Below, piece by piece: positions 1 through 8,667 of a DNA stretch of 64,000 bases; positions within the stretch are counted from its first letter, which is position 1, and each line of letters begins with the position of its first letter. A model generated the notes under the pieces. It searched no databases. It had not been told where the DNA came from and saw nothing but the letters and a program-made list of their open reading frames with translations. The stretch comes from Pseudoxanthomonas sp. (GTDB lineage Bacteria > Pseudomonadota > Gammaproteobacteria > Xanthomonadales > Xanthomonadaceae). The stretch lies in the NCBI RefSeq assembly GCF_027498035.1, contig NZ_CP114978.1, forward strand, positions 1,612,001 to 1,676,000. The letters run 5' to 3'. The position numbers and the translations under genes are program-made.

Positions 1-792
1 GCGCACGATGAAATGCCCGCGCGCCATGCTCTGGAAGTGATCCATGAAGATCGAGTTCACCGTGGCGCCGCCGACCGCGCCCAGCACCGGCATCCACTGC
101 GCTGCGGCCTTCTCGCTGACCTGGATCGAATAGCGTTCGGCAATCGCCTTGACCAGGCCAACCAGCACCGGCGCGCCCTCCTTCTGCAGGCCATGCCGGG
201 CGACGTGCTTGGCGGCGTCGGACACCATCCTGCTCATCGCTTCGCGCGCGGCGTAATAGCCCACTTCGGCGGCGTCGTCGTTGGGGGCATTGCCGCCCAT
301 GGCCAGCACGCGCACGCAGTCCAGCCGCACCGTGGGATCGCTCAGGTCGGCGCCCTCGCTGCGGGCGATGTCGGCGATCGAGCGCAGCATGATCGTGGTG
401 GTCAAAGGCAGTTCGACCGCCAGTGCAGCCAACCCGAACGCACCGCCCACCGCGCCGGTCGCGGCGGTAGCGCCCAGGTGCCACCAGTCCGACGACTTGC
501 GCGCGCCTTCCGGCTTGGTCCGCGTGTCCATGGTGGTCAGCGAAACCCGCAGCGCGGCGCCGATGGCCTTGCGCGCGGCAAAGCCGATGACCGCGTTCGC
601 CCGCCGGGGCAGGAAGCCGATCAGTTTTTCCACCGGCGCGCCGACCACGTTGGCCACGCGCGCACCGAAGCTTGGGTATTCCAGCCGCTGCACAGCCTGG
701 CGCAACTGTTCCAGGTCCTGCGGCCCCAGCGTGCCGGCACTACGGGCCGGAATCAGCTCGCCCGCCAACGGGACTGCCTGTGCCTTGCTCAT
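1..792 (-). CDS. EcsC family protein, C-terminus outside the window
   Basis: Reading leftward from the ATG at 792 the frame stays open to base 1, so about 264 codons are visible and the C-terminal end is missing. The protein starts MSKAQAVPLAGEL and has small-residue-rich stretches such as GATAATGAVGGAFGLAALAVELP and a second near VLGAVGGATVNSIF, the pattern of the EcsC family (named after a Bacillus protein encoded beside an ABC transporter). The molecular function of the family is not established; its members are usually predicted to be membrane-associated. The gene begins 15 bases after the stop of the upstream repeat protein and is probably the last known member of the relA transcript. 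Family assignment is by recognition of the sequence pattern. Confidence 0.75.
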   Translation of the reverse strand, partial: MSKAQAVPLAGELIPARSAGTLGPQDLEQLRQAVQRLEYPSFGARVANVVGAPVEKLIGFLPRRANAVIGFAARKAIGAALRVSLTTMDTRTKPEGARKSSDWWHLGATAATGAVGGAFGLAALAVELPLTTTIMLRSIADIARSEGADLSDPTVRLDCVRVLAMGGNAPNDDAAEVGYYAAREAMSRMVSDAAKHVARHGLQKEGAPVLVGLVKAIAERYSIQVSEKAAAQWMPVLGAVGGATVNSIFMDHFQSMARGHFIVR

Positions 793-807
793 CGCCTGCG
801 TCTCCTG

Positions 808-2388
808 CTAGCCACCACCGGCACGCGCGTGGGCCACGCGTGCGGCGAAATCATCCAAGCCGGGGGCATTGCGGTCCAGCCCGCGCGCGCGCTGCAATGC
901 TTCGCTGGCCACGCCCAGTTCACCCGCGCCCAGACGCTCGGTGCCGATGTCGATCCAGCGCATCGCCAGCTGGCGGCGCGCGCCGGGCAGGTTGCCATCG
1001 CCCGGCGAGATCGCCTGCCACGCGTCCAGGCAGACCTGCGCGGCCCGCACGCGATTGCCAGCCAGTTCGCGACCCACGCACCGTTGCACATCCGGCAGCA
1101 GGCGCTGCGACGCGCGGCGGGCCATCGGATCGTCCGGCGCCAGCGCCTGGGCCGCACGCAGCTTGTCAAAAGCGCTTTCGCCCGGTGGGTCGATCCAGTC
1201 ACCACGCGCCACTGCGCGGTCCGCGTCGGCCAGCAGTGCGCGAACGCGCCGTTGCCGCTGTGGCGAGGCCGGCACGGACTGATCCAGCTGCGCCTGGCTG
1301 CGATGCGCCCGGTCGATGGCGCGCATCACTTCGGCCACGACCGGCGACTGCGGTGCCAGTGCACGGGCCTGCGCCAGATCGGCATCGGCGCCGGTGAAAT
1401 CGAAGTCTGCCGCCAGCCGGCGCGCACGCCGGGCGTATTCGGATGCGGCGTTCTGCAGGCCCAGCGTGGCCGCGGCATCGCCCGGCGCGGCCATCAAGAT
1501 GGCCTGGTAGCCATGGACCGCCTGCTCCAGCCTGCCGCGCTGCAGGCTGGTATCGGCCTGGCGCCGCTGTTGTTCCAATGCGCGGGCCAGCTGCGCGCTG
1601 GCGCCCGGCAGGTCGTAATGGCCTGCGTCGTAGCCACGCACCGTGGCGATCAGCGCGGCGCCGTCGGCCAGTTGCCCCGCCTGCAGCGCCTTGCGCGCCT
1701 GCTGCAGTTGGTCGGACAACAGGTCTTCGCGCGCTTCCAGCGCAATCGTGTTGTCCGGCTGCAGCGCCAGGATCTGCTTGAACAGCGGTAGCGCTGCATC
1801 CGGTGCGCCGTCGATCCTGCCAGCCGCGCGCGCGGCGACGGCGCTGGCGATCAGCGTACCGATGCCGGCCGCATCGGCCTCGCGCTTGCGCAGGTCGGCA
1901 GCGACCGCATCGGACAGCGCCTGCGGCACCTGCAGCTGGCGGGCCAGCGCCAGGGACTGCCGCGCGGCGTCCAGGTCATTGGCTTTCAAGCTGGCCTGCG
2001 CCTGGACGATGGCCGCACGCGCGACCCGGGCCAGGCCGTCACGCGCTTCGCCCCGGTCGTTGTCCAGGGCCAGTGCGGCTTCGAAGCGTTGCCGCGCGCC
2101 ACTGCCATCGGCAGCGGTCAACCTGCCCTGCTTGATCGCAGCATCGCCCTGGTCCAACAGCGACTGGATGCGGGCACCCTGCCAGATCCTGTCGGCGATC
2201 GGCTTGCGCAGCAGCACCGCCGATCCCAACCCCACCAGCAGCACCGCCCCCAGCAGCCAGGGCCACCATGGGCGCTGCCGATGGACGACCGGGGGACGCG
2301 GTCGCCCCCGACCATCGTCCGGCATGGGCTGCCAGTCGATATGCGGTTCGATCCTGCCGTCGGGCAGCTGGTCGGGCGTGGGATTCAC
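808..2388 (-). CDS. membrane-anchored alpha-helical repeat (TPR-like) protein
   Basis: 526 residues from a GTG start. The N-terminal 40 residues are polar and proline/arginine-rich, followed by one hydrophobic segment (about 41-60, WWPWLLGAVLLVGLGSAVLL), giving a single-pass inner-membrane protein. The remainder is a long alanine/arginine-rich region of helical pairs with many LxxGxxxxA-type repeats, typical of tetratricopeptide-like proteins, presumably periplasmic. It follows relA by 55 bases and precedes the EcsC-type gene by 15. No catalytic motif is visible, so a scaffolding role is the only inference available. Start choice is uncertain because there is no clear ribosome-binding site; GTG was taken as the first start giving the complete membrane anchor. 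Confidence 0.65.
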   Translation of the reverse strand: MNPTPDQLPDGRIEPHIDWQPMPDDGRGRPRPPVVHRQRPWWPWLLGAVLLVGLGSAVLLRKPIADRIWQGARIQSLLDQGDAAIKQGRLTAADGSGARQRFEAALALDNDRGEARDGLARVARAAIVQAQASLKANDLDAARQSLALARQLQVPQALSDAVAADLRKREADAAGIGTLIASAVAARAAGRIDGAPDAALPLFKQILALQPDNTIALEAREDLLSDQLQQARKALQAGQLADGAALIATVRGYDAGHYDLPGASAQLARALEQQRRQADTSLQRGRLEQAVHGYQAILMAAPGDAAATLGLQNAASEYARRARRLAADFDFTGADADLAQARALAPQSPVVAEVMRAIDRAHRSQAQLDQSVPASPQRQRRVRALLADADRAVARGDWIDPPGESAFDKLRAAQALAPDDPMARRASQRLLPDVQRCVGRELAGNRVRAAQVCLDAWQAISPGDGNLPGARRQLAMRWIDIGTERLGAGELGVASEALQRARGLDRNAPGLDDFAARVAHARAGGG

Positions 2389-2443
2389 GCGCGGCAGTAT
2401 CCGTCAGCAGGCGTGATAAGCCGATCCCCCGGCTGAACGCGGG

Positions 2444-4597
2444 TCAGCCGGCGCGGCGCGCGTCCTGTACGCCGGGCAGCGCGTCCAGCTTGCCCAACAG
2501 GGTGGACAGCTGGCCGTAATCGGACACCTTCAGTCGCAGCTTCAGGTGCACGCGACCGGCGCTGCCGGTGTTGTCGCTGTGGATGTCCAGCACATGTGCG
2601 TCTTCCTGTGCGATCAGGGTGGTGATGTCCTTGAGCAGGTACTTGCGATCGATGGCACTGATCAGCGCATCCACCTCGTAACCGCCTCCGGCCACGCCCC
2701 ACTCCACCGGCAGCACGCGTTGTGGATGCTGCGCGGCGAGGCGGCGCAACGAGGCGCAGTCGCGGCGATGCACGGTCACGCCGCGGCCGCGGGTCAGGTA
2801 GCCGACGATGGGTTCGCCCGCCACCGGCTGGCAGCATTTGGCCAACTGCACCAGCAGGTTGCCCACGCCCTGCACGGTGAAGCGCGACTTGTCCGCGCCC
2901 GGTGCACGCTGCACCGGGCGGCGGGTGGCGTTCTGCAGCGGCAGCGGCGCATCGCCGGACTGGGCGCGCTGGTCCTCCTGCAATGCACGGGCGACCTGGC
3001 TGGGCCCGGTGTCGCCCAGCGCGACCTGGATATGGAGTTCTTCAACGGTCTCGGCGCGGAACTTCTTCAGCGCCGGCGCCAGGTCCAGCTGGTGCAGGTG
3101 CAGGCGCTTGAGTTCGCGCTCCAGTAGGTCCTTGCCGGCGGCGATGTTCCCAGCGCGGTCCAGCTTGTGGAAGTACGCGCGCACCTTGTCGCGCGAGCGC
3201 GCGCTGGCCAGGAATCCGCTGGATGCCTGCAGCCAGTCGCGCTTGGGCTCGCCGGTCTTGTTGGTCAGGATCTCGACCCGATCACCGCTGTGCAGCACGT
3301 GGCCCAACGGCACGATCCGGCCATTGACCTTGGCCCCGCGCGTGCGGTGTCCGATCATCGTGTGCACGTGGTAGGCGAAGTCCAGCACGGTGCCACCGCG
3401 CGGCAGGTCGATCACCTCACCCTTTGGCGTCAACGTGTAGATACGGTCCTCGGCCAGCTCGGCATCCAGCGCACCGCCCAACACAGCCTCGCCTTCGCCG
3501 TCATGGCCATGCTCCAGCAGGCGCCGCATCCACGCGATCTTGCGGTCGAAGGCGGCATCGCCGCCGCCTTCCTTGTAACGCCAGTGTGCGGCCACGCCCA
3601 GTTCGGCCTGGGCGTGCATGTCGTGGGTGCGGATCTGCACTTCCAGCGCGCGCCCTTCCGGGCCGACCACCGCGGTATGCAGCGAGCGGTAGTCGTTGGC
3701 CTTGGGCCGGGCGATGTAGTCGTCGAACTCCGACGGGATCGGCGTCCACAGCGCATGCACCGCGCCCAGCGCGGCATAGCACTGGGCCACGTCGCTGACC
3801 GCGATGCGCACCGCGCGCAGGTCGAACAGTTCGTCCAGCGCCACCTGTTTGCGCTGCATCTTCTTCCAGATGCTGTAGATGTGTTTGGGCCGGCCGCTGA
3901 CCTCGGCGGCGATGCGGTGCTCGGTCAGGGTGCTCCGCAGGGTTGCCTTGACCTTCTCGATGTAGCGCTCGCGCGCGGCGCGCTTGTCATCCAGCTGGGT
4001 GGCGATGGAGCGATAGGTATCCGGCTGCAGATGACGGAAGGCCAGGTCTTCCAGTTCCCACTTCAGCTGCCAGATACCGAGCCGGTTGGCCAGCGGCGCG
4101 TGGATGTCGCGGGTCAGCAGGGCCAGCTCGCGGCGCTGGTCTTCAGGCAGGGTGCCAGCGGCGCGCATGCGGGCCAGCTGCCGCGCCAGCAGGATCGGGA
4201 CCACGCGCAGGTCCTGGATCATCGCCAGCAGCAGCCGGCGCAGGCCCTCGGTATTGCGCGCCGCGCCGGGTTCGGCGTGTAGCGCCCAGACCTGGGCGGC
4301 GGCGGCCTGGCCATCCATCAGCGTGGCCATGCCGGGGGCCGCGCGGCGCAGGGACGGCATCACCGCCGCCTGCACGCCCGGCAGGCCGGACAGCAGGGCC
4401 GCGCCCAGCACTTCGCCATCGGCCGACAGCCCGGTCAGGGTGGTCAGCGTATCGGTCAGCACCGGCCAGGGATCGGGCATGCCGGCCTGGGCGTCGCTCG
4501 CTTCCAGGGCCTCCTGCACCGGCGTGCGCAGCGACTGTGGCAAGCCCGCCAGGACGGACGCGACGACGGCAGGCAGTGGTGTGGACGGTGCGGACAT
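2444..4597 (-). CDS. relA: RelA-type (p)ppGpp synthetase
   Basis: 717 residues. RelA makes the alarmone (p)ppGpp from ATP and GTP/GDP on stalled ribosomes. The N-terminal hydrolase-like domain is degenerate: the HD metal-binding signature of SpoT is absent. It is followed by the synthetase core with RPKHIYSIWKKMQRK (about 240), ELFDLRAVRI and EFDDYIARPKANDYRSLHT, the EFDD being the acidic motif typical of RelA rather than SpoT. A TGS domain (IYTLTPKGEVIDLP), a conserved Cys/His region (CCQPVAGEPIVGYLTRGRG) and a C-terminal ACT domain follow. Length and domain order match monofunctional RelA. The ATG at 4597 faces the ClC gene across 129 bases. It probably heads an operon with the two minus-strand genes downstream. 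Confidence 0.95.
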   Translation of the reverse strand: MSAPSTPLPAVVASVLAGLPQSLRTPVQEALEASDAQAGMPDPWPVLTDTLTTLTGLSADGEVLGAALLSGLPGVQAAVMPSLRRAAPGMATLMDGQAAAAQVWALHAEPGAARNTEGLRRLLLAMIQDLRVVPILLARQLARMRAAGTLPEDQRRELALLTRDIHAPLANRLGIWQLKWELEDLAFRHLQPDTYRSIATQLDDKRAARERYIEKVKATLRSTLTEHRIAAEVSGRPKHIYSIWKKMQRKQVALDELFDLRAVRIAVSDVAQCYAALGAVHALWTPIPSEFDDYIARPKANDYRSLHTAVVGPEGRALEVQIRTHDMHAQAELGVAAHWRYKEGGGDAAFDRKIAWMRRLLEHGHDGEGEAVLGGALDAELAEDRIYTLTPKGEVIDLPRGGTVLDFAYHVHTMIGHRTRGAKVNGRIVPLGHVLHSGDRVEILTNKTGEPKRDWLQASSGFLASARSRDKVRAYFHKLDRAGNIAAGKDLLERELKRLHLHQLDLAPALKKFRAETVEELHIQVALGDTGPSQVARALQEDQRAQSGDAPLPLQNATRRPVQRAPGADKSRFTVQGVGNLLVQLAKCCQPVAGEPIVGYLTRGRGVTVHRRDCASLRRLAAQHPQRVLPVEWGVAGGGYEVDALISAIDRKYLLKDITTLIAQEDAHVLDIHSDNTGSAGRVHLKLRLKVSDYGQLSTLLGKLDALPGVQDARRAG

Positions 4598-4726
4598 CGG
4601 GGCGGCAATGACATGGAGCGCGTGGGCGAGGCGACTACACTAACGGCCTGATCAACGTGGGAACACCCATGCGGCGCACATCCGGCGCGAACGTCGCCAC
4701 CGATCGACCCATGCAAAGGACATGCG

Positions 4727-6526
4727 ATGCAGGCTCCAACGGACGGCGCTGAGCGCCGGCTGCAGGGACTTCGGGTCCAGATGCACCGTCCGCTGGACTG
4801 GTTGCGGCGTCAGTTCCGCGCCAGCGACCTGTGGTTCATCGGCCTGGCCACGCTGGTGGGACTGCTCGCCGCCGGGCTGACGCTGCTGCAGGGCAGCCTG
4901 GCCCATGGCCTGCAGCGCTGGCTGTTCGGGCTGGCACCGGATGAGCGCCTGAGTACCGCCGATGGTCTGAGCGTGACCCAGCTGCTGGTCCTGCCGCTGG
5001 GCGGCCTGCTGGTCGGCCTGGTGACCCTGGCCGCGCGCCGGCGCAAGCGGCCACTGGTCGATGCGGTGGAAGCCAACGCCCTGCACGGCGGCCGCATGTC
5101 GATGCGTGACAACCTAATCGTGTCGCTGCAGACGCTGCTGTCCAACGGTTTCGGCGCCTCGGTCGGGCTGGAAGCGGCCTATGCGCAGATGGGCTCGGGC
5201 GCCGGCTCGCAACTGGGCCGGATCCTGCGCGTGCGTCGCGCCGACATGCGCACCCTGGTCGGTGCCGGGGCCGGCGGCGCGATTGCCGCGGCCTTCGGTG
5301 CGCCGCTGGCCGGGGCGTTCTATGCCTTCGAGATCGTCATCGGCGCGTATACGCCATCGGCGCTGGCGCCGGTCGCCGCCGCCGCGCTGGGCGGCGCCTT
5401 CCTGGCCGAAGCGCTGGGCGCCCCACCCTACCTGCTACCTGCAGCCTCGACCTATCAGCTGGAACCCCGCGACTACGCCATCTTCATCGCGCTGGGCCTG
5501 ACCTGCGCGCTGATCGGCATCGCGGTGATGCGGCTGGTCGCCGGCATCGAACGGGTGATCGGCAAGATCAACCTGCCGCTATGGGGTCGCCCCGTGGTTG
5601 GCGGGCTGCTGCTGATCCCGTTGGCGCTGTACTCACCGCAGGTGCTGTCTTCCGGACACGGCGCGCTGCACCTGGATATCGGCGGCGACAAGACACTGCA
5701 ACTGCTGGCCACGTTGCTGGTGCTCAAGTGCCTGGCATCGGGCATCTCGCTGGGGTTCGGCTTCCGTGGCGGCCTGTTCTTCGCCTCGCTGTTCATGGGC
5801 GCGTTGGTCGGTGCGTTCTTCGCCATCGGGTTGAACCAGCTGGTCGGCGAGTCCTGGGTCGACGTCACCAGCGCCTCGCTGGTCGGCATGGCCGCGCTGG
5901 CAGCGGCGATCGTCGGTGCACCGATGACGATGGCAATGCTGATCCTGGAAGGCACCCATGATTTCGTCCTGGCCAGCGCGGTGATGGCCGCGGTGCTGGT
6001 GGCCAATACGGTGGTGCGCCAGGCCTTCGGCTATTCGTTCTCCACCTGGCGCCTGCACCTGCGCGGCGAGAGCATTCGCAGCGCACGCGATGTCGGCTGG
6101 GTGCGCAACCTGTCGGCCGGCAAGATGATGCGCAAGGATGCCAACCACACGCCCGATGCGATGACTGTGGCCGAGTTCCGCCGGCGCTTCCCGCTGGGAT
6201 CCACCCAGCGCGTGGTCCTGGAAGACGACGCCGGTCATTACGCCGGCCTGGTGCCGCTGGCCTTCATCTACGGCGACCGCATCAACGAGGGCGCGCCCGT
6301 GTCCGAATACGCGCAGAACAAGGACGCCGCACTGAGCGCCGACACCGACATCGTCTCGGTGATGCACGCCTTCGACACCACCCAGAGCGACGAACTGGCC
6401 GTGGTCGATGCCGACCGCCGCGTCCTGGGCGTGCTGTCCGAAGGCTTCGTCCGCAAGCGCTATGCCGAAGAACTGGAGAAGCGCCAGCGCGAGTTGATGG
6501 GTGAGCGCGTCGTCAGCGACGACTGA
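4727..6526 (+). CDS. ClC-family anion channel/transporter with noncanonical selectivity motifs
   Basis: 599 residues with about ten hydrophobic segments in the first 430, then a soluble tail resembling a degenerate CBS-domain pair. The ClC fold is recognisable from VGLEAAYAQMGS and the GAGAGGAIAAAFGAPLAGAFYAFE stretch. The usual selectivity elements are altered: GREGP reads GLEAA (the gating glutamate is kept), the GSGIP position appears as ALHGGR, and the GxFxP motif reads GGLFFAS without proline. This is a subfamily feature I recall from other proteobacterial members rather than damage. It may move chloride or another anion. The ATG at 4727 follows AAAGGA with good spacing. It is divergent from relA. 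Confidence 0.85.
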   Translation: MQAPTDGAERRLQGLRVQMHRPLDWLRRQFRASDLWFIGLATLVGLLAAGLTLLQGSLAHGLQRWLFGLAPDERLSTADGLSVTQLLVLPLGGLLVGLVTLAARRRKRPLVDAVEANALHGGRMSMRDNLIVSLQTLLSNGFGASVGLEAAYAQMGSGAGSQLGRILRVRRADMRTLVGAGAGGAIAAAFGAPLAGAFYAFEIVIGAYTPSALAPVAAAALGGAFLAEALGAPPYLLPAASTYQLEPRDYAIFIALGLTCALIGIAVMRLVAGIERVIGKINLPLWGRPVVGGLLLIPLALYSPQVLSSGHGALHLDIGGDKTLQLLATLLVLKCLASGISLGFGFRGGLFFASLFMGALVGAFFAIGLNQLVGESWVDVTSASLVGMAALAAAIVGAPMTMAMLILEGTHDFVLASAVMAAVLVANTVVRQAFGYSFSTWRLHLRGESIRSARDVGWVRNLSAGKMMRKDANHTPDAMTVAEFRRRFPLGSTQRVVLEDDAGHYAGLVPLAFIYGDRINEGAPVSEYAQNKDAALSADTDIVSVMHAFDTTQSDELAVVDADRRVLGVLSEGFVRKRYAEELEKRQRELMGERVVSDD

Positions 6527-6825
6527 GCTCCCTGACTTCCTGCGCGATCGCGGAATGCAGCCCGCCCTCCATCACAGCCTGGGGTCGCAGCGGGGGCCGC
6601 ATCCTGAAAGGAGCGCATGCCGCCATTGCCCGCCACGCAGACCCATCAATCGATAGTTCCACACAGCCGCGTCGTGTGTGGACACCGACGAAGCGCAGTG
6701 CCGCAACAAGATCGCGACGCACCATGAGGTAGGATCGGCTCGTAGCGCTTCCAGCAGGAATGGCAGGCCTCCCAGCGGCCCTGGTGTGGCCCAGCTGCAT
6801 CACATCAACGACAGGAGTCACCGAA
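6527..6825. other. intergenic region before the putative effector
   Basis: About 300 bases between the ClC gene and the calpain-like gene. No gene, tRNA or convincing terminator was found. The last 20 bases hold the ribosome-binding site AGGAG (6813-6817), eight bases before the ATG at 6826. An open frame runs in from 6760, but it lacks a ribosome-binding site and its extra residues do not resemble the family. Confidence 0.4.
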
Positions 6826-7974
6826 ATGGCAGGATTGCCCGAGCATCGATTCACCGACAAGGACCTGTGGGGCAAGGATGGCCGGCCTGGGGCCGACGAT
6901 GTCCAGCAGCAGAGCATCGGCGACTGCTATCTGGTTTCAGCCGCAGGCGTCGTCGCCCAGCAGACGCCGGATCTCATCCGCAACAACATCGAGTTCAATG
7001 AAGCCACGGGGGAATTCGCAGTCCGCCTGTATCAAGGGGACCACTGGCAGCGGGTGCCGGTGACTCAGGCAGAGCTGACAAACAATCTTTCCGAAAGGGG
7101 CGGGAGCAGCTTCGGCAGCAAGACACCGGACGCCGGCGGCGGACTATGGCCAGCGATCTACGAGGTCGCCTACGCGAAGATGCGCTGGAACGACTGGGAG
7201 ACAGGCCTCCAACAGCTAGCCAAGGGCGGCAATCCTGCCGATGCCCTTCACGCCATTACGGGAGAGGAGCCAATCAGGCTGGATGCAGCCCAAGTCAAGG
7301 AAATGGGCATGCAAGCAACAGTGATGCGTATCAACGATGCACTGGCCCACGACAAACGCGTCGTCATGGGTACCAACAAGGACCCGAAAGGCGCGAGCGA
7401 ATTGTGGGAGGCGCTCGTGTCCAGAACCGGTTACAAAACCGACGGTGTCACCGGCCATCATGCGTACATGGTCTTGGGAGCGCGTTACGACGAAGCGTCA
7501 GGTGAGGCGGTCATCACCTTGCGTAACCCATGGGGTCACAACCGGGGCATTGATCCCTCGCTTGGACCAGGCAAAGGCGCAGAAGTTGAGGTCAAGCTCA
7601 ACGAACTGCTGCAGGAAAACACCAGGTCCTTCGGCACGTTCCACATCGGCATGCTGGAGCCCCAGCAACAAGGCCTTTTCGAGGCGATCCAAAGGCAGGT
7701 GGGCGACAAAGCGGGAGATGCAGCCGTCGCACTGGCCAGCGTGCAGGCCAGCCGCGAAGGCATCACCTCTACGGATCAACTGCGCATGGCGGCAGTCACC
7801 GACGATGGCAAGTTGTGGGTGGCCGGCAAGACCGAGGGCTATCGCACCATGGTTGACACCCTGGCGGCGCTGCCATCCCGCGAAGAATCTTTGGGCCAGC
7901 TCGCCCAGGAAGCACAACGCCTGCAGGTCGCCAGTTCGCAAGCACCAGAGCCGCCCGCCCGGCAACTCGCCTGA
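6826..7974 (+). CDS. calpain-like (C2) cysteine protease with a C-terminal XVIPCD-like domain; putative type IV secretion effector
   Basis: 382 residues. The N-terminal two thirds look like a papain-fold C2 (calpain) protease: QQSIGDCYLVSA gives the nucleophile Cys34, GHHAYMVLG gives His212 and LRNPWG gives Asn234, so the full triad is present and in order. The last ~100 residues (from GLFEAIQRQV, about 283) resemble the Xanthomonadales XVIPCD secretion-signal domain, with SREGIT, a D-G-K-LWVAG core and a Gln/Ala-rich end. The protein at 31844-33625 ends in a similar segment. There is no signal peptide, which fits a directly injected effector. The gene overlaps a lipoprotein gene by one base, a typical effector-immunity layout. 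Base composition is visibly less GC-rich than in the neighbours, suggesting transfer. The protease call is strong; delivery through a type IV system is inference. Confidence 0.8.
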   Translation: MAGLPEHRFTDKDLWGKDGRPGADDVQQQSIGDCYLVSAAGVVAQQTPDLIRNNIEFNEATGEFAVRLYQGDHWQRVPVTQAELTNNLSERGGSSFGSKTPDAGGGLWPAIYEVAYAKMRWNDWETGLQQLAKGGNPADALHAITGEEPIRLDAAQVKEMGMQATVMRINDALAHDKRVVMGTNKDPKGASELWEALVSRTGYKTDGVTGHHAYMVLGARYDEASGEAVITLRNPWGHNRGIDPSLGPGKGAEVEVKLNELLQENTRSFGTFHIGMLEPQQQGLFEAIQRQVGDKAGDAAVALASVQASREGITSTDQLRMAAVTDDGKLWVAGKTEGYRTMVDTLAALPSREESLGQLAQEAQRLQVASSQAPEPPARQLA

Positions 7975-8483
7975 TGACGACCATCATTACGGGTGCGCAT
8001 CGCATGCACTTCGCCATCAGACTCGGCATGGCGGCAAGCATGATCTTGCTTGCCGGCTGCAGCCGACAGCCGCTGGACGCCATCCATGGCTGGAAAGAAA
8101 GCTTCGTCGATATCCGCGACACAAGCCTGGAAGAGGTATATGCGCCGCGTCGCGCAGCGGCACGCGCGGCGTTTCAGGAGGAGATCGGTCCGGACTTTAA
8201 AGTGCTGGGTGACAAAGTGTTCCTGATGGATACGGGCATGGATGGTCCAACCTTCAAAGAGCTCAATCCAATATTCTTCCCGCGCAAGGATGATCCAGTC
8301 CAATGCGGAAATGCGCAACGCGTCATTGAGAGCAAGTTATCCGGCATACGTGTAAAGCCTTACCTGATCAACGACCAATGCCGGTTTGCGGTATTCCACT
8401 TCAATGACGGACAAATCAATGATGGCAAGCAAGACGTGATGACGCTTTACGACGTAGCGCTCACCCGGGCAGTTGCGAACTAA
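7974..8483 (+). CDS. small lipoprotein, candidate immunity protein for the calpain-like effector
   Basis: 169 residues from the ATG at 7974, which shares a base with the upstream stop codon (TGATG). A second ATG at 8004 gives a more compact signal peptide, MHFAIRLGMAASMILLAGC; both reach the same lipobox LLAGC (Cys29 or Cys19). No Asp follows the Cys, so outer-membrane sorting is expected. The mature part is about 140 residues without a family I recognise, including a region around PVQCGNAQRVIESKLSGI. Immunity proteins for Xanthomonas type IV effectors are commonly periplasmic lipoproteins encoded next to the effector, which is the basis for the call. The coding sequence is AT-richer than the surrounding genes. 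Alternative: an unrelated small lipoprotein. Confidence 0.7.
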   Translation: MTTIITGAHRMHFAIRLGMAASMILLAGCSRQPLDAIHGWKESFVDIRDTSLEEVYAPRRAAARAAFQEEIGPDFKVLGDKVFLMDTGMDGPTFKELNPIFFPRKDDPVQCGNAQRVIESKLSGIRVKPYLINDQCRFAVFHFNDGQINDGKQDVMTLYDVALTRAVAN

Positions 8484-8667
8484 TTGACTAGGTAGCATAC
8501 GCGACTGATCGCGAACCTGATCACGATCAGCGCACAACTTCATCGCGATGCGCCCCTTTCGCGAAGAGAAGGGGGTAGGTACTTTTCGCAACTCAGCAGC
8601 AGAGCGCAAAGTCGAAAATAACCCCTCCCTTCGCCCGGGTGTTGCGGCATTTCCATGCCCTTGCGCG

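Noticed and set aside
4598..4726. Fluoride riboswitch before the ClC gene
   Set aside because: The conserved GGNGATGG core and pseudoknot are not present in the 129-base spacer.
6760..6825. Upstream in-frame extension of the calpain-like protein
   Set aside because: No ribosome-binding site; the AGGAG site before 6826 decides the start.
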